From Bacteroidota bacterium (GTDB taxonomy: Bacteria > Bacteroidota > Bacteroidia > Bacteroidales > JAAUTT01): a DNA stretch of 64,000 nt. The notes beneath the pieces are model-generated. The model saw nothing but the letters and a program-made list of their open reading frames with translations. It ran no database searches and was not told where the DNA came from. How positions within the stretch are numbered: position 1 is the stretch's first letter; each line of letters opens with the position of its first letter. The position numbers were made by a program, and so were the translations under genes. Below, piece by piece: positions 44,482 to 53,871 of the stretch. The stretch covers positions 1-64,000 of the forward strand of contig JAEYWD010000068.1 in assembly GCA_023429135.1 (NCBI GenBank). Direction: 5' to 3'.

Positions 44482-45672
44482 TTATTTATTCAAAAGTTTT
44501 TTATATCTCAGCATTGCTTCCAGATAATAATAATCAGCATAAATCAAAGGCACATCCACTTCGCTGTTGTGTGCCTTGGAACCAACGCTGTGTTTCAAAA
44601 GATAGTTGTTATTGGTTCCCAGGTCGGCCAGGTAAGCAGGTGATGAAAGTGATCGAATTTGAGCTTCGGCAACTTCCAGGTACTTTTTAGCTGTTTTTTT
44701 ATCCACATACTGACTTAGTTCCACCAGCGCAGAGGCCATAACAGCCGCAGCAGAAGCATCGCGTGGTTCGTCTTTTGATGTCACATTATAATCCCAATAA
44801 GGAACTTTATCCGATGGAAGGTTTGGATGATTTATAAGAAACTTTGCAATATTTTTTGCCTGCTGAAGATAGCGTTCGTATCCGGTTTCGCGGTACATCA
44901 TGGTGTATCCGTATAGTCCCCAGCTTTGACCACGCGACCAGGCCGATTCGTCGGCTAATCCCTGGTGGTTTTGTTTTATTGTGATTTTACCAATGTTAAC
45001 TGTATCGTAAGCAACAACATGGTAACAACTGAAATCAGGACGATAATGATTTTTCATTGTATTATCGGCATGACTCACAGCTATTTTGAAATAAGTTGAA
45101 TCTTTGGTATAACGGGTGGCCCACATCAGAAACTCCAGGTTCATCATATTGTCGATAATTACAGGATAAGGCCATTTACGGTTATCCCACGATTTAATCA
45201 GACCAATCTTAGGATTGTAACGGGTTATGAGAGAATTAGCTCCGGTTAACATAATTTCGGCATACTCCGGTTGTTGGGAAAGCCTTAATCCGTTTCCAAA
45301 GCTGCAATAAAGGATAAAACCAAGGTCGTGGGTTGTTTTTACGAATTTTTCTTTTTCAATGCGGGCTGTAAACAACTGAGCATCCTCCTTTATTTTATTA
45401 TCACCGGTTGCTTCATAAAGATACCATAAGCTTCCGGGAAAAAATCCACTGGTCCAGTTACGGGAAGTTGTAAGCAAAATTTTGCCATTCGGTTCTGTAC
45501 TTCTGGGAAGAGAATCCTTTTTTTCTTTCAGAAGTTTAGCCATTAAAGCATATTGCTTAACCGAGAAATCAAGCGACTCGTTTATAACATCTTTGATAGG
45601 ACGGGGTTTGATACCTGTGAAAGCTAAAAGAACAATAATAATGGGAAGAGTAAGATAGCTTAGGTTTTTCAT
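44482..45672 (-). CDS. GH88 unsaturated uronyl hydrolase
   Basis: A 396-residue alpha/alpha-barrel hydrolase, with a weak N-terminal signal sequence. It matches GH88: NWTSGFFPGSLWYLYE near residue 72, THDLGFILYCSFGN (D116) and IIDNMMNLEFLMWA (D174), the two Asp equivalent to the catalytic pair, then DESAWSRGQSWGLYGY, PYWDYN, PRDASAAAVMASAL and the HNSEVDVPLIYADYY end. It hydrates the 4,5-double bond left by polysaccharide lyases and so frees the terminal unsaturated glucuronate. It is the only glycoside hydrolase in the locus and the first enzyme after the SusCD/lipoprotein genes. Confidence 0.93.
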   Translation of the reverse strand: MKNLSYLTLPIIIVLLAFTGIKPRPIKDVINESLDFSVKQYALMAKLLKEKKDSLPRSTEPNGKILLTTSRNWTSGFFPGSLWYLYEATGDNKIKEDAQLFTARIEKEKFVKTTHDLGFILYCSFGNGLRLSQQPEYAEIMLTGANSLITRYNPKIGLIKSWDNRKWPYPVIIDNMMNLEFLMWATRYTKDSTYFKIAVSHADNTMKNHYRPDFSCYHVVAYDTVNIGKITIKQNHQGLADESAWSRGQSWGLYGYTMMYRETGYERYLQQAKNIAKFLINHPNLPSDKVPYWDYNVTSKDEPRDASAAAVMASALVELSQYVDKKTAKKYLEVAEAQIRSLSSPAYLADLGTNNNYLLKHSVGSKAHNSEVDVPLIYADYYYLEAMLRYKKLLNK

Positions 45673-45756
45673 GAGTTAATCAGCTTTTAGTAATAAAGTT
45701 AAAGGTATTAGTACTTATCCTTTGAAAAAACTTACAGTCGGAACGAATAAAAAACA

Positions 45757-45789
45757 AAACCTGTCAGGTTTCCAAAACCTGACAGGTTT
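45757..45789 (-). terminator. Hairpin with T-run between binding-protein genes and GH88
   Basis: AAACCTGTCAGGTTT (45757-45771) and AAACCTGACAGGTTT (45775-45789) pair through 15 bases; on the minus strand the hairpin is followed by TTTTGTTTTTTATT. It lies 15 bases after the last surface-lipoprotein gene and would end most susC/susD transcripts, leaving read-through for the enzymes. Confidence 0.8.
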
Positions 45790-45804
45790 AAAACCCTAAA
45801 ACAA

Positions 45805-46788
45805 TTAGTTCATCTGATACCGCTTGATACTTAATCGTGCAGTACCAGCAGCATTTACAGTATTCACATAAATATAAGCCCTGTATTTCTTATTAGCTGT
45901 TTCAATCCAGATGCCGGATTCAGCCTTTAAGTTAAGTGCATAGTTGGGCGAACCGGTAAGGCTAAGCTTTGTAAAGTCAATATCGTCAACATAAACACCA
46001 AATTGCAAACGGGCTAAGTGGCGGTCGCGAAGTGCCCATACTTTTTTGATTAAAGCATCGTTGGAAACTCCGGCAGGAAGCACAAGTCCGTCTAAATATT
46101 CAGCGCTCGTAGCCGGAGCTACCAAAGCATGACCAAAAGAAATTCCGGTAATATTTCTGTAAAGGTATACCAGATCAATCTTATCGGCATTCAGTGCTGC
46201 ATCAGCTCCATTATAAACAGCCATGTTCTCGATAGAAACGTAGCACATGTTATTATTGCTAACATTCAGGTCCAGTGCCATATCCATTTTAGCAACACTG
46301 TAAGGTCCCATTTTATAGGTTGCAGTTTTACCATCACTTGATGTTGCAGTAAATGTAAAGGAAACTTCCTGGCCTTTGGCTTCAGCAGGAATGACATAAT
46401 AGTACCTCAAAGTTGCAGCACATGTATCTTTTGTAAAAGTAACAGTGGTTTTATTTCCTTCGGTAACAGAGGGATCAGCAATTTGAACGCCAACATCAAC
46501 ACCGGAACTATTTGTATAATAGGATTTATTTTCGAGATAAGTACCTATTGCTCCGGGAATAGATGCTTCAACCTGAGCCGAAACAATTTTACCTTCACTT
46601 TGCGGCAATGCCATAGCATAAGCAAATTCAAGATTCTGACCTGCTAAATTGGGGCCTATGGTGCGTTTGATTACATCGTTATTTAATCCTGACTTAGGTG
46701 ATGGTAAAGCGTATTCTTCCTCTTTACATGAATTAAGAAATACTACAAAAACCATCAAAAGAGCTAAATGAATATATTTATTCTGCAT
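45805..46788 (-). CDS. Surface lipoprotein, DUF4466-like, probable glycan-binding protein
   Basis: A 327-residue lipoprotein. The Cys is near residue 21 and is followed directly by KEEE, a clean match to the Bacteroidota lipoprotein export signal K-(D/E)-(D/E), so it should face outwards. The mature part has two beta-rich domains: about 35-170 (VKRTIGPNLAGQNLEFAYAMALP-like start, split here: IGPNLAGQNLEFAYAMALP) and about 175-327. The pattern resembles DUF4466, found after SusD genes. Position suggests a SusE-like surface glycan-binding protein. The exact family is a moderate-confidence call. Confidence 0.7.
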   Translation of the reverse strand: MQNKYIHLALLMVFVVFLNSCKEEEYALPSPKSGLNNDVIKRTIGPNLAGQNLEFAYAMALPQSEGKIVSAQVEASIPGAIGTYLENKSYYTNSSGVDVGVQIADPSVTEGNKTTVTFTKDTCAATLRYYYVIPAEAKGQEVSFTFTATSSDGKTATYKMGPYSVAKMDMALDLNVSNNNMCYVSIENMAVYNGADAALNADKIDLVYLYRNITGISFGHALVAPATSAEYLDGLVLPAGVSNDALIKKVWALRDRHLARLQFGVYVDDIDFTKLSLTGSPNYALNLKAESGIWIETANKKYRAYIYVNTVNAAGTARLSIKRYQMN

Positions 46789-46802
46789 AGTCTGATTGAT
46801 TT

Positions 46803-47213
46803 TTATGGTTTAGTTTGAACAGTAACGTAAACAGTATAGTTTTTTTTCACCTTCCGGTTTCCTGAAATAACAGTCCATTGTTTAGGAGTAGTCAGATCGG
46901 AAAAATCGACCTTACCAACAATTTTAGGGTCGAGTTTAGCATCAGTTACTAACGAAAACTGGGGATAAAGATTCTTTAAATCTGTTCCATAGAAAACCTC
47001 AACATTAATTGTTTGAGCAGTAGTGTCAATAACGGCATTTTTTGTTCTAACCGTTTGGAAATCGGATCCTAACAATTCAAAGTTACTTACATAACATTCA
47101 GCCCTTTCGGTTATCAACAAACCATCACCATCTACAGGAAAATCTTTGGAACACTGCGTTCCGGTAAATAGCACAAGTATGAGTGCGAATGATATCTTTA
47201 GAATTTTTTTCAT
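46803..47213 (-). CDS. Small surface lipoprotein, DUF5018-like
   Basis: 136 residues from ATG 47213 (MKKILKISFALILVLFTGTQC), the only start that gives a standard lipoprotein signal; ATG 47243 and GTG 47276 are longer in-frame options, the latter overlapping the SusD stop. After Cys comes SKDFPVDGDG, acidic as in surface lipoproteins. A single Ig-like or beta-sandwich domain follows with VEVFYGTDLKNLYPQFSLV and KKNYTVYVTV, the pattern of DUF5018-type accessory domains. It probably assists SusD in glycan binding. It is translated right after susD. Confidence 0.7.
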   Translation of the reverse strand: MKKILKISFALILVLFTGTQCSKDFPVDGDGLLITERAECYVSNFELLGSDFQTVRTKNAVIDTTAQTINVEVFYGTDLKNLYPQFSLVTDAKLDPKIVGKVDFSDLTTPKQWTVISGNRKVKKNYTVYVTVQTKP

Positions 47214-47266
47214 CGCAATATTTTTTAGATTTTTATTCTTCATTAATTTATTCTCCCTATAAAATT

Positions 47267-49108
47267 TTACAACCACGGTGTATTCTGGGTTAAATTGGAG
47301 TTCTTATCTCTTTCGCCGGGAGGAATTCTGAAAATATAATCCTGCTGATAAGTTCTCTCTGAAGAGTTCTGGTAGTACCTTTGTTGATTTGCACCATGGG
47401 TATCAATTCTCCAAACGCCATCGCCGTAAGGTGGACACCAAACCCGTTCGATAGCTCTCCAACGGCGGATGTCGAAACCACGTTGTCCTTCACCAAGCAG
47501 TTCTACTATACGTTCCTGCTCGATAGCAGCAAAAAACGATGTTTTGTCGGCAGTTTTCGAAGCATCTAAAGCTGGTAAATTACCGCGGTGACGGATTTTA
47601 TTTACAAGTTCAATAGCATCAACCTGGGGACCATTCAATTCGTTAGTCGCTTCGGCATACATAAGGTAAACATCTGCTAAACGCATTACAGGCCATGCGT
47701 AATCACCTTCGCTACGTCCAAGTCCGGGAGTATTTCTTAAAAATTTACGGAAAACATAGCCTGAGTTATTACCATCAGTATTATAAGAGGTATATTTAAC
47801 ACCATTAATAGTTACAGCGGCATTCCAGGTTTTATAAATAAAAGGACACCAACCCGTAGATTTAAGTGAAGCAAAACCTACACTCATTTCATAATCCCAC
47901 ATAATTGAAGCTTTCATACGATAGTCGCGGTTATCATAGCTTTGGGGATTTACTGCCGAATTAAGCTTTGTCCTTGCCCCGGCAGTACTAGGGTTTGTAG
48001 GTAGGAGCTTGGGGGCAAAATCTCCGGTAGTAGTCAATTGATAGCGGTCGGCTATTTCGTAGCGAGGATGAACCCAGCATTGCGATCCTTCATGAGAACG
48101 ACCAGCGACATCACGCATTAGCTCTTCACCCTGACCTGTACCAGCACCACCATGTGTAAATGCCATAATCATTTCACCATCTCCATTAGCAGCAGAAGTA
48201 AACAAATAAAAATAGTTAGGTAAAACATCAGCTTTACCAATTGCATCAATTTGTCCAGGTTCGCCGCCGCGGAAAAGTTGTAAACCAAAATCGTTGATCA
48301 CCGACCTGAAATCTCTTGCAGCGCGGGCATAACCAGAATCAGCCTGAACAGGATCCGGAGTAAAACCTGCAAGTTCGGGCCAGCCGAATTTGTTCCAGCT
48401 TGCCCAGTATAACTGAAGTTTACCACGGAAAGCGAGGGCGGCTGGTTTACCAACACGTCCAACCTGAGCAGCTTTTACAGGCAACTTTTCGAAAGCATAA
48501 GTAAAATCAGCAAGAATGGAGTCTTTGATCTGAGCCATAGGGGTTCTGCTTATAGAAGCCACTTCAGCATCTTCCTTAATAATTTTGGTAAAATACGGAA
48601 CATCACCCCACATGGAAATTAATCTGAAATATACCATACCGCGCAGTAACCTTGCTTCGCCAATAATAGCTTCAAGACCCGGAATTGAAGATTCGCTGGC
48701 AGTCGGAAGCATTTTTGTTACATTTTCTATTACATAATTGGTGCGATTCACACCTCCGTACAAGTGACGGTACATTTTATCAAAATTGTCGCCAAAACCC
48801 GAGGGATTATAATCGGCTCCCTGATATGCATCACCTAAACGAAGATTTCCGTTGGTGGTACTTGTACCGCGAACACGAACATATTCACCATGTCCGTCCA
48901 TATAATAATCGCGGTCAAAAAGAGGTCTGACGTCTGCATAAGCTCCCATCAGAGCAATGGTGGCATCGGCTTCTGTTTTCCAGAAGGCAGAAGCATCCAT
49001 CTGGGTAGTTGGAGCCTGATCCAGCAGATCTTTTGTACAAGAATTTATAAGCATTGCCATTCCCATTGCAATGGTAACAACAACAATTTTTATATTCGTT
49101 TTTTTCAT
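47267..49108 (-). CDS. SusD/RagB family glycan-binding lipoprotein
   Basis: 613 residues from ATG 49108; a TTG at 49117 would add three residues. Lipoprotein signal ends at INSC-TKDLLDQAP, the usual SusD start. The TPR-like helical scaffold is seen in TEADATIALMGAYADVRPLF, NRTNYVIENV, EARLLRGMVYFRLISMWGDVPYF and the C-terminal MRLADVYLMYAEATNEL, VNKIRHRGNLPAL, ERIVELLGEGQRGFDIRRW. SusD caps the SusC barrel on the cell surface and delivers oligosaccharide to it. It follows susC by 20 bases. Confidence 0.96.
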   Translation of the reverse strand: MKKTNIKIVVVTIAMGMAMLINSCTKDLLDQAPTTQMDASAFWKTEADATIALMGAYADVRPLFDRDYYMDGHGEYVRVRGTSTTNGNLRLGDAYQGADYNPSGFGDNFDKMYRHLYGGVNRTNYVIENVTKMLPTASESSIPGLEAIIGEARLLRGMVYFRLISMWGDVPYFTKIIKEDAEVASISRTPMAQIKDSILADFTYAFEKLPVKAAQVGRVGKPAALAFRGKLQLYWASWNKFGWPELAGFTPDPVQADSGYARAARDFRSVINDFGLQLFRGGEPGQIDAIGKADVLPNYFYLFTSAANGDGEMIMAFTHGGAGTGQGEELMRDVAGRSHEGSQCWVHPRYEIADRYQLTTTGDFAPKLLPTNPSTAGARTKLNSAVNPQSYDNRDYRMKASIMWDYEMSVGFASLKSTGWCPFIYKTWNAAVTINGVKYTSYNTDGNNSGYVFRKFLRNTPGLGRSEGDYAWPVMRLADVYLMYAEATNELNGPQVDAIELVNKIRHRGNLPALDASKTADKTSFFAAIEQERIVELLGEGQRGFDIRRWRAIERVWCPPYGDGVWRIDTHGANQQRYYQNSSERTYQQDYIFRIPPGERDKNSNLTQNTPWL

Positions 49109-49128
49109 CTGTTTCAAAGTTTTAATTT

Positions 49129-52100
49129 TTAAATACCTATGTTAACACCAAATGAAAATGACTTATTAATGGGGTATGTATCACTTCTGTTGCCTTGTCC
49201 TTCCGGATCGAGTCCCCTGAATTTGGTGAGTGTATAGAGATTTTCAGCAGTTACAAATACACGGAAACTTTCAACGCGAATACGATTCACAAGGTTCGAA
49301 GGTAAATTATACCCTAACTGTAGGTTTTTAACACGCAGGTAAGAGAGATCGTCGAGCCAGAACGAGGTTTCCTCACGGTTTCCTCCAGGGCCCGCTAAAC
49401 GAGGCCACTCGCCACCACGATTTTCCCAGCTCCATGGATTGTTCCAGTGACCCCACGTTGAAGCATAGCGCTGAGTACCAAAGTTAACGTTGTTGTAGTT
49501 GTTAATCCAGTAATCCTTACGACCGGTAGCACCTTGCAACAGGAATGAAAAATCAAAGCCTTTCCAGGAGAGACTGCCATTGAGTGCAAAGTTTGTTGTA
49601 GGTCTGTCGCGTTGAATATTCGAATCTGCAACTTTATCATCACCGGTAATTCTGCCATCACCATTAATATCCTTACGAAGAATATCCCCAGGAGAGGCTC
49701 CCTGAGGAGTTGCATTATAAACGTCTTCCCAGGTCTGAGCAATGCCAATATCCTCATAAGTATAAAGGAAGTGATAAGGCATATTCAGGTAGGTCCAACC
49801 TTTAGCTAAAAACTCATTCCACTTCTCTAACGTTGTTCGGTTATACGAAGCATTCAGATTGAACATATAACTGAATTCTCCCTTTTTTTCTCTCCAGGTA
49901 AAATTACCTTCGATACCACGGTTTCTCAAATCACCGATATTTTTACGCGGAGCATCGTATGCACTGCTCAGGTGTATTGAGAACTGCTGTGGACGAAGCA
50001 TCCCGGTAGTCAAACGGTCGTAGTAGTCAATTTCAGCAGACAACCTGTTATCGAAAAGACCAAGGTCAAAACCAATATTCATAACTTCAGTTGATTCCCA
50101 GGAAAGATTCTCATTTACCATTTTCTGGTAGATAAGTCCTTTGGCAATGTTTCCATCCACCATATAATGTGATTGATCAAGTGTCTCGCGTTGTTCATAA
50201 CGGCCAACGCCACTGTTATTTCCCAGAGAGCCGTAAGAGAAGCGGAATTTACCAGAATTTAGCCAATTCAAGGAAAGCGCTTTAAAGAAGTTTTCTTCAG
50301 AGAATCTCCAACCTAAAGCTGCGGAAGGGAAGAAACCATAACGATGACCATCGAGGAATTTTGAAGAACCATCGTAGCGGAAATTAGCTTCGAGTAAGTA
50401 TTTATCGAAAGCAGTATAATTTAAACGACCTATATAAGATCTTAATCCTTCGGTATATGAGTTACCGCCAGCGCCCACTTTTCCAGGGATTGTCAGAGCA
50501 GCGTCAACTTCCTCAAGAGATGGATAAACCCTGTCAGAACGCGAACTCGTTTGATTTCTTCCATACCAGTATTCTTCGCTGTATACAAACAAACCATTGA
50601 GCTGATGATTCTGAGCAATTGTTTTTTCGTAAGTTAATCTTCCGTTTAGCATGGTTTTGTAACCAGTATTGGTGGTATTGGAAATACCAGCATTGTCGCC
50701 TACATAAATACGGGAGCCATAAGCCCCTGTTTGGAAGTTATAAGCACGGTTAGGTGTACTTGCCTGATAACTAAACTGATTGAAATAATTGATATTATAA
50801 TCAACTCTTGCAGTTAACCCTTTTAGAGGAGTCCAGTCCCAGAAAAGAGATGGATTCACTTCCTGCCTGTTACGGTGAGTAAGTGTATTAACATAAACAG
50901 TATACGGGTTATAGGCCTGAGCATCTTCGTTGTATGCCATAACACCACCATAATACCCGGTTACCGGATCGTACGGGGTAATACCGGCAATTGCATACTG
51001 TAAGTCGAAACCTGCGGTATTCGAAGCATCATCATCAATAAATCCGTCTTCGAGAGAGTAGGACATCTTGGACCAGTTTCCTGCGAATTTGGCACCGATG
51101 TTCATTTTTTTGTTCACCTTATAATCGTAGTTGAAACGGGCATTGTAACGGTTATAATCGTTATTGATCTGCAAACCTTTTTCGTCCATCATACCTAAGG
51201 ATACAAAGAAGTTCGATTTTTCGTTACCACCCGAAGAAGACAGGTTATAGTTCTGAACCTGACCATTGCCCATAATCACATCCCACCAGTCGGTGTTTGG
51301 GTAACGGAGGGGATCAATCATGCCTAAAGCCATCCACTGATCAACGGTACCTTTTTTAAACATTTGATTTGCATCCAGGGTATTTACCGCAGCAGCTCTC
51401 TGATGTAAAGTAAGAGCTCTTGGATAATCGGCCATAAAATCATATGCCTTAGTTGGCATGGTTACACCGTAATTACTTGTAAAATTGATACGGTTCTTAT
51501 TCTGCCCCTTACCCGATTTGGTAGTAATAAGAATAACGCCGTTTGCAGCACGTGAACCATAAACTGCCGAAGAAGTAGCATCTTTCAGTACCGAAACGCT
51601 TTCGATATCGTTCATATTAATACGGTTGATATCAACATCGGGCATACCGTCTACAACCACAAGTGGATTAGAATTGTTAACAGAACCTAAACCACGGATA
51701 ACCATATTAGCACCGTTGTTACCGGCCATACCGGAGTTCTGGTTAACTGCCAAACCTGGCACTAAGCCCGATAAACTAGAAGAAACGTTTGTTAATGCAC
51801 GACTGGTAATTTTTTCGTCGACCTTGACTGCCGAAACTGCACCCGTCATATTCACTTTCTTTTGAGTACCGTAACCTACAACTACAACTTCCTCAAGGCT
51901 TTTGATATCAGGAACCATGGAAATGGTAAGGCTTGTTTGTCCGCTCAGGGTCACCTTTTCGGTGTTATAGCCCACAAACGAAAAAACAACCACAGAACTG
52001 GTTGAAGGTACATCAATAGAGAATTTCCCATCAATATCAGTTACCACGCCAAGCGTTGTCCCTTCAATGGTAACGTTAACACCAGGCAGGGGTTCTTTTG

Positions 52101-52512
52101 TTGTTATATCGTTAACCTCCCCTGTAATAGTTTGTTTTTGAAAAGCTTCAGAAGATGAAATAACTATAAATTTATCATCGAAAACTTTATAAGTAAGCTT
52201 GGTATCCTTTAAAATTTTCTCGAGTAACTCGGGTAAGGGACAATCGATTGCGCTTACCGTTATGTTCTTTTTTAAATCGATAGCATCATCATAAAAAAGA
52301 AAGGAGATCCCTGAATTTCGTTCAATTTCGCGAAACGCGTCACGAATATTCACGTTAGTTGCTTGCATACTTATGCGTGCCGTCTGAGCAGAGCCGGTAA
52401 TAGCCGAAATCTGCAGGACCGCTACCAGATTGATTAACACTGATAGTCTCATAATCAGCCAAATTTTATTAAAGAAAAGGTGATGTAATAGTAGTTTTGT
52501 CTTTTTTTTCAT
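49129..52512 (-). CDS. SusC/RagA TonB-dependent transporter with STN signalling domain
   Basis: 1127 residues from ATG 52512 (MKKKTKLLLHHLFFNKIWL); the frame extends upstream to TTG 52578 but those residues do not look like a SusC start. After the signal peptide come: STN domain (about 50-105 of the mature frame, RISMQATNVNIRDAFREIE), a carboxypeptidase-D-like domain (TGEVNDITTKEPLPGVNVTIEG...), the SusC TonB-box region EEVVVVGYGTQKK, the plug (LSGLVPGLAVNQNSG, DATSSAVYGSRAANGVILITTK) and a long barrel with the usual end. STN presence means it both imports oligosaccharide and signals to FecR. It is preceded by the fecR gene. Confidence 0.96.
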   Translation of the reverse strand: MKKKTKLLLHHLFFNKIWLIMRLSVLINLVAVLQISAITGSAQTARISMQATNVNIRDAFREIERNSGISFLFYDDAIDLKKNITVSAIDCPLPELLEKILKDTKLTYKVFDDKFIVISSSEAFQKQTITGEVNDITTKEPLPGVNVTIEGTTLGVVTDIDGKFSIDVPSTSSVVVFSFVGYNTEKVTLSGQTSLTISMVPDIKSLEEVVVVGYGTQKKVNMTGAVSAVKVDEKITSRALTNVSSSLSGLVPGLAVNQNSGMAGNNGANMVIRGLGSVNNSNPLVVVDGMPDVDINRINMNDIESVSVLKDATSSAVYGSRAANGVILITTKSGKGQNKNRINFTSNYGVTMPTKAYDFMADYPRALTLHQRAAAVNTLDANQMFKKGTVDQWMALGMIDPLRYPNTDWWDVIMGNGQVQNYNLSSSGGNEKSNFFVSLGMMDEKGLQINNDYNRYNARFNYDYKVNKKMNIGAKFAGNWSKMSYSLEDGFIDDDASNTAGFDLQYAIAGITPYDPVTGYYGGVMAYNEDAQAYNPYTVYVNTLTHRNRQEVNPSLFWDWTPLKGLTARVDYNINYFNQFSYQASTPNRAYNFQTGAYGSRIYVGDNAGISNTTNTGYKTMLNGRLTYEKTIAQNHQLNGLFVYSEEYWYGRNQTSSRSDRVYPSLEEVDAALTIPGKVGAGGNSYTEGLRSYIGRLNYTAFDKYLLEANFRYDGSSKFLDGHRYGFFPSAALGWRFSEENFFKALSLNWLNSGKFRFSYGSLGNNSGVGRYEQRETLDQSHYMVDGNIAKGLIYQKMVNENLSWESTEVMNIGFDLGLFDNRLSAEIDYYDRLTTGMLRPQQFSIHLSSAYDAPRKNIGDLRNRGIEGNFTWREKKGEFSYMFNLNASYNRTTLEKWNEFLAKGWTYLNMPYHFLYTYEDIGIAQTWEDVYNATPQGASPGDILRKDINGDGRITGDDKVADSNIQRDRPTTNFALNGSLSWKGFDFSFLLQGATGRKDYWINNYNNVNFGTQRYASTWGHWNNPWSWENRGGEWPRLAGPGGNREETSFWLDDLSYLRVKNLQLGYNLPSNLVNRIRVESFRVFVTAENLYTLTKFRGLDPEGQGNRSDTYPINKSFSFGVNIGI

Positions 52513-52601
52513 ATTTTTGAAAAGGTTAAAAATTAAACATTTCGTCGAATGTCCACGCGCCAACGTTTTTGCATTCAACGATTTATTTTCAGACGTAACC
52601 G

Positions 52602-52630
52602 ACGGGAAATACTCAATTGGTGTTTCCCGT
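52602..52630. promoter_or_regulatory. Inverted repeat between fecR-like and susC genes
   Basis: ACGGGAAA (52602-52609) and TTTCCCGT (52623-52630) are a perfect 8-bp inverted repeat, in the 119-185 base gap upstream of susC. On the minus strand no T-run follows. It could be an operator, part of the sigma-dependent promoter region, or a weak terminator of the regulator transcript. Confidence 0.45.
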
Positions 52631-52697
52631 TTTTAAATTTAAGTTTCTCTTTTTCTCATATCAGTTATTTAGTTGTTTATTAAAAGTTAGTTATTAT

Positions 52698-53816
52698 TCA
52701 TTTTCTTTTGTTCTTCAGAATCACTTTTTTCTCCATTATCTCATAATCTATTGGAGCCGAAAAACTCATAGCAGCCATAATTTGTTCGAGGGTTAAATCA
52801 TAAAAAGTTCCGGTAAATTTGAAGTTTCTTAAAGTATCATCTTCAAATTCAAAAACAACATCATACTTGCGCATTAGCTGCACTGTTAATGTTTGCAAAG
52901 GTTCTCTTTCAAAAATGAGTTTACCATCCTTCCACGCAGTCTCCTTCTCAATGTCAATCTCCTTATCAATGGTTACTTCCTTTTGCTGTCTCTCAATTTC
53001 CGCAACAGCTTCCCCTTTTACAGGTTTGTTAGCCGTTAGGTTACTATTTAAAGTACTTTTTTTATTATTTATTATTACCACCTTTTCACTGGGCTTTAAT
53101 AAAATCATTTTATCGGGGCTTTGCCCTTCCTTACTTACCTCGACAGAACCGCGCACAAGTGTTGTTTCAACTGTATTTTCCTCGGGGTAGGCTTTAACAT
53201 TGAAAGCAGTTCCCAAAGCTCTTATATCGACTTTACCGGCATGAACTATAAATGGAAGTTTGGGATTTTTCGCTACATCGAAATAAGCTTCACCAATAAT
53301 CTTAATATTTCGATTATCGATTCCGAATTTGTTGTCATAAATAATTTTACTACCCGAATTAACCCATACCCGCGACTTGTCCGGAAGAGTAATATTGAGC
53401 TTGGAACCGTAAGGCACCTCAATAATATTTTGGGTTAAGGTTACGGCATCACGTTTTGCATTGAACATATAAAAGAATATGCCCGAAAATCCAAGAAGTC
53501 CGATTATAACAGCAGCATACCTCAAAATCCGTAAGGAACGTTCTTTGCCTTCCTCTAACAAATTATTATAGGAATCAGATTCTACTGCTCGGTTTTCAAT
53601 CCGGCTTTGTAATTGTTCCCATTTGTTGTGAGAAGTTTGATTGGTCACGAATTCAATCTGTAACCATGCAAACTTGCATTTCGCATAGTATTGACGATTC
53701 TCTTCTGACGCATTCAGCCAATGCATTAATTCACCATCCTCTGCCGGAGTTGAATTACCGCTCAGATATTTGCTGATAAGCAAATCCAAAGATTCTATGT
53801 CTTTAAAATTGTCCAT
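52698..53816 (-). CDS. FecR family anti-sigma factor
   Basis: A 372-residue inner-membrane regulator. An N-terminal cytosolic helical domain (about 1-85, with LISKYLSGNSTPAEDGELMHWL) holds the sigma factor; one TM segment follows (about 96-118). The periplasmic part has a FecR domain (about 130-235, YGSKLNITLPDKSRVWVNSGSKIIYD, GEAYFDVAKNPKLPFIVHAG) and a C-terminal STN-like DUF4974 domain (about 300-372). A Lys/Glu/Thr-rich insert (about 245-295) is unusual. It senses the STN domain of SusC and releases the ECF sigma factor. Gene order sigma-FecR-SusC is the standard trans-envelope relay. Confidence 0.94.
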   Translation of the reverse strand: MDNFKDIESLDLLISKYLSGNSTPAEDGELMHWLNASEENRQYYAKCKFAWLQIEFVTNQTSHNKWEQLQSRIENRAVESDSYNNLLEEGKERSLRILRYAAVIIGLLGFSGIFFYMFNAKRDAVTLTQNIIEVPYGSKLNITLPDKSRVWVNSGSKIIYDNKFGIDNRNIKIIGEAYFDVAKNPKLPFIVHAGKVDIRALGTAFNVKAYPEENTVETTLVRGSVEVSKEGQSPDKMILLKPSEKVVIINNKKSTLNSNLTANKPVKGEAVAEIERQQKEVTIDKEIDIEKETAWKDGKLIFEREPLQTLTVQLMRKYDVVFEFEDDTLRNFKFTGTFYDLTLEQIMAAMSFSAPIDYEIMEKKVILKNKRK

Positions 53817-53871
53817 TGATAATAATATATCGTAATTGATTTGTTTTACCCTAAATAAAAAGTAAAGTATT

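Noticed and set aside
49395..49757. 120-residue frame overlapping susC
   Set aside because: Out-of-frame shadow in the barrel region of SusC.
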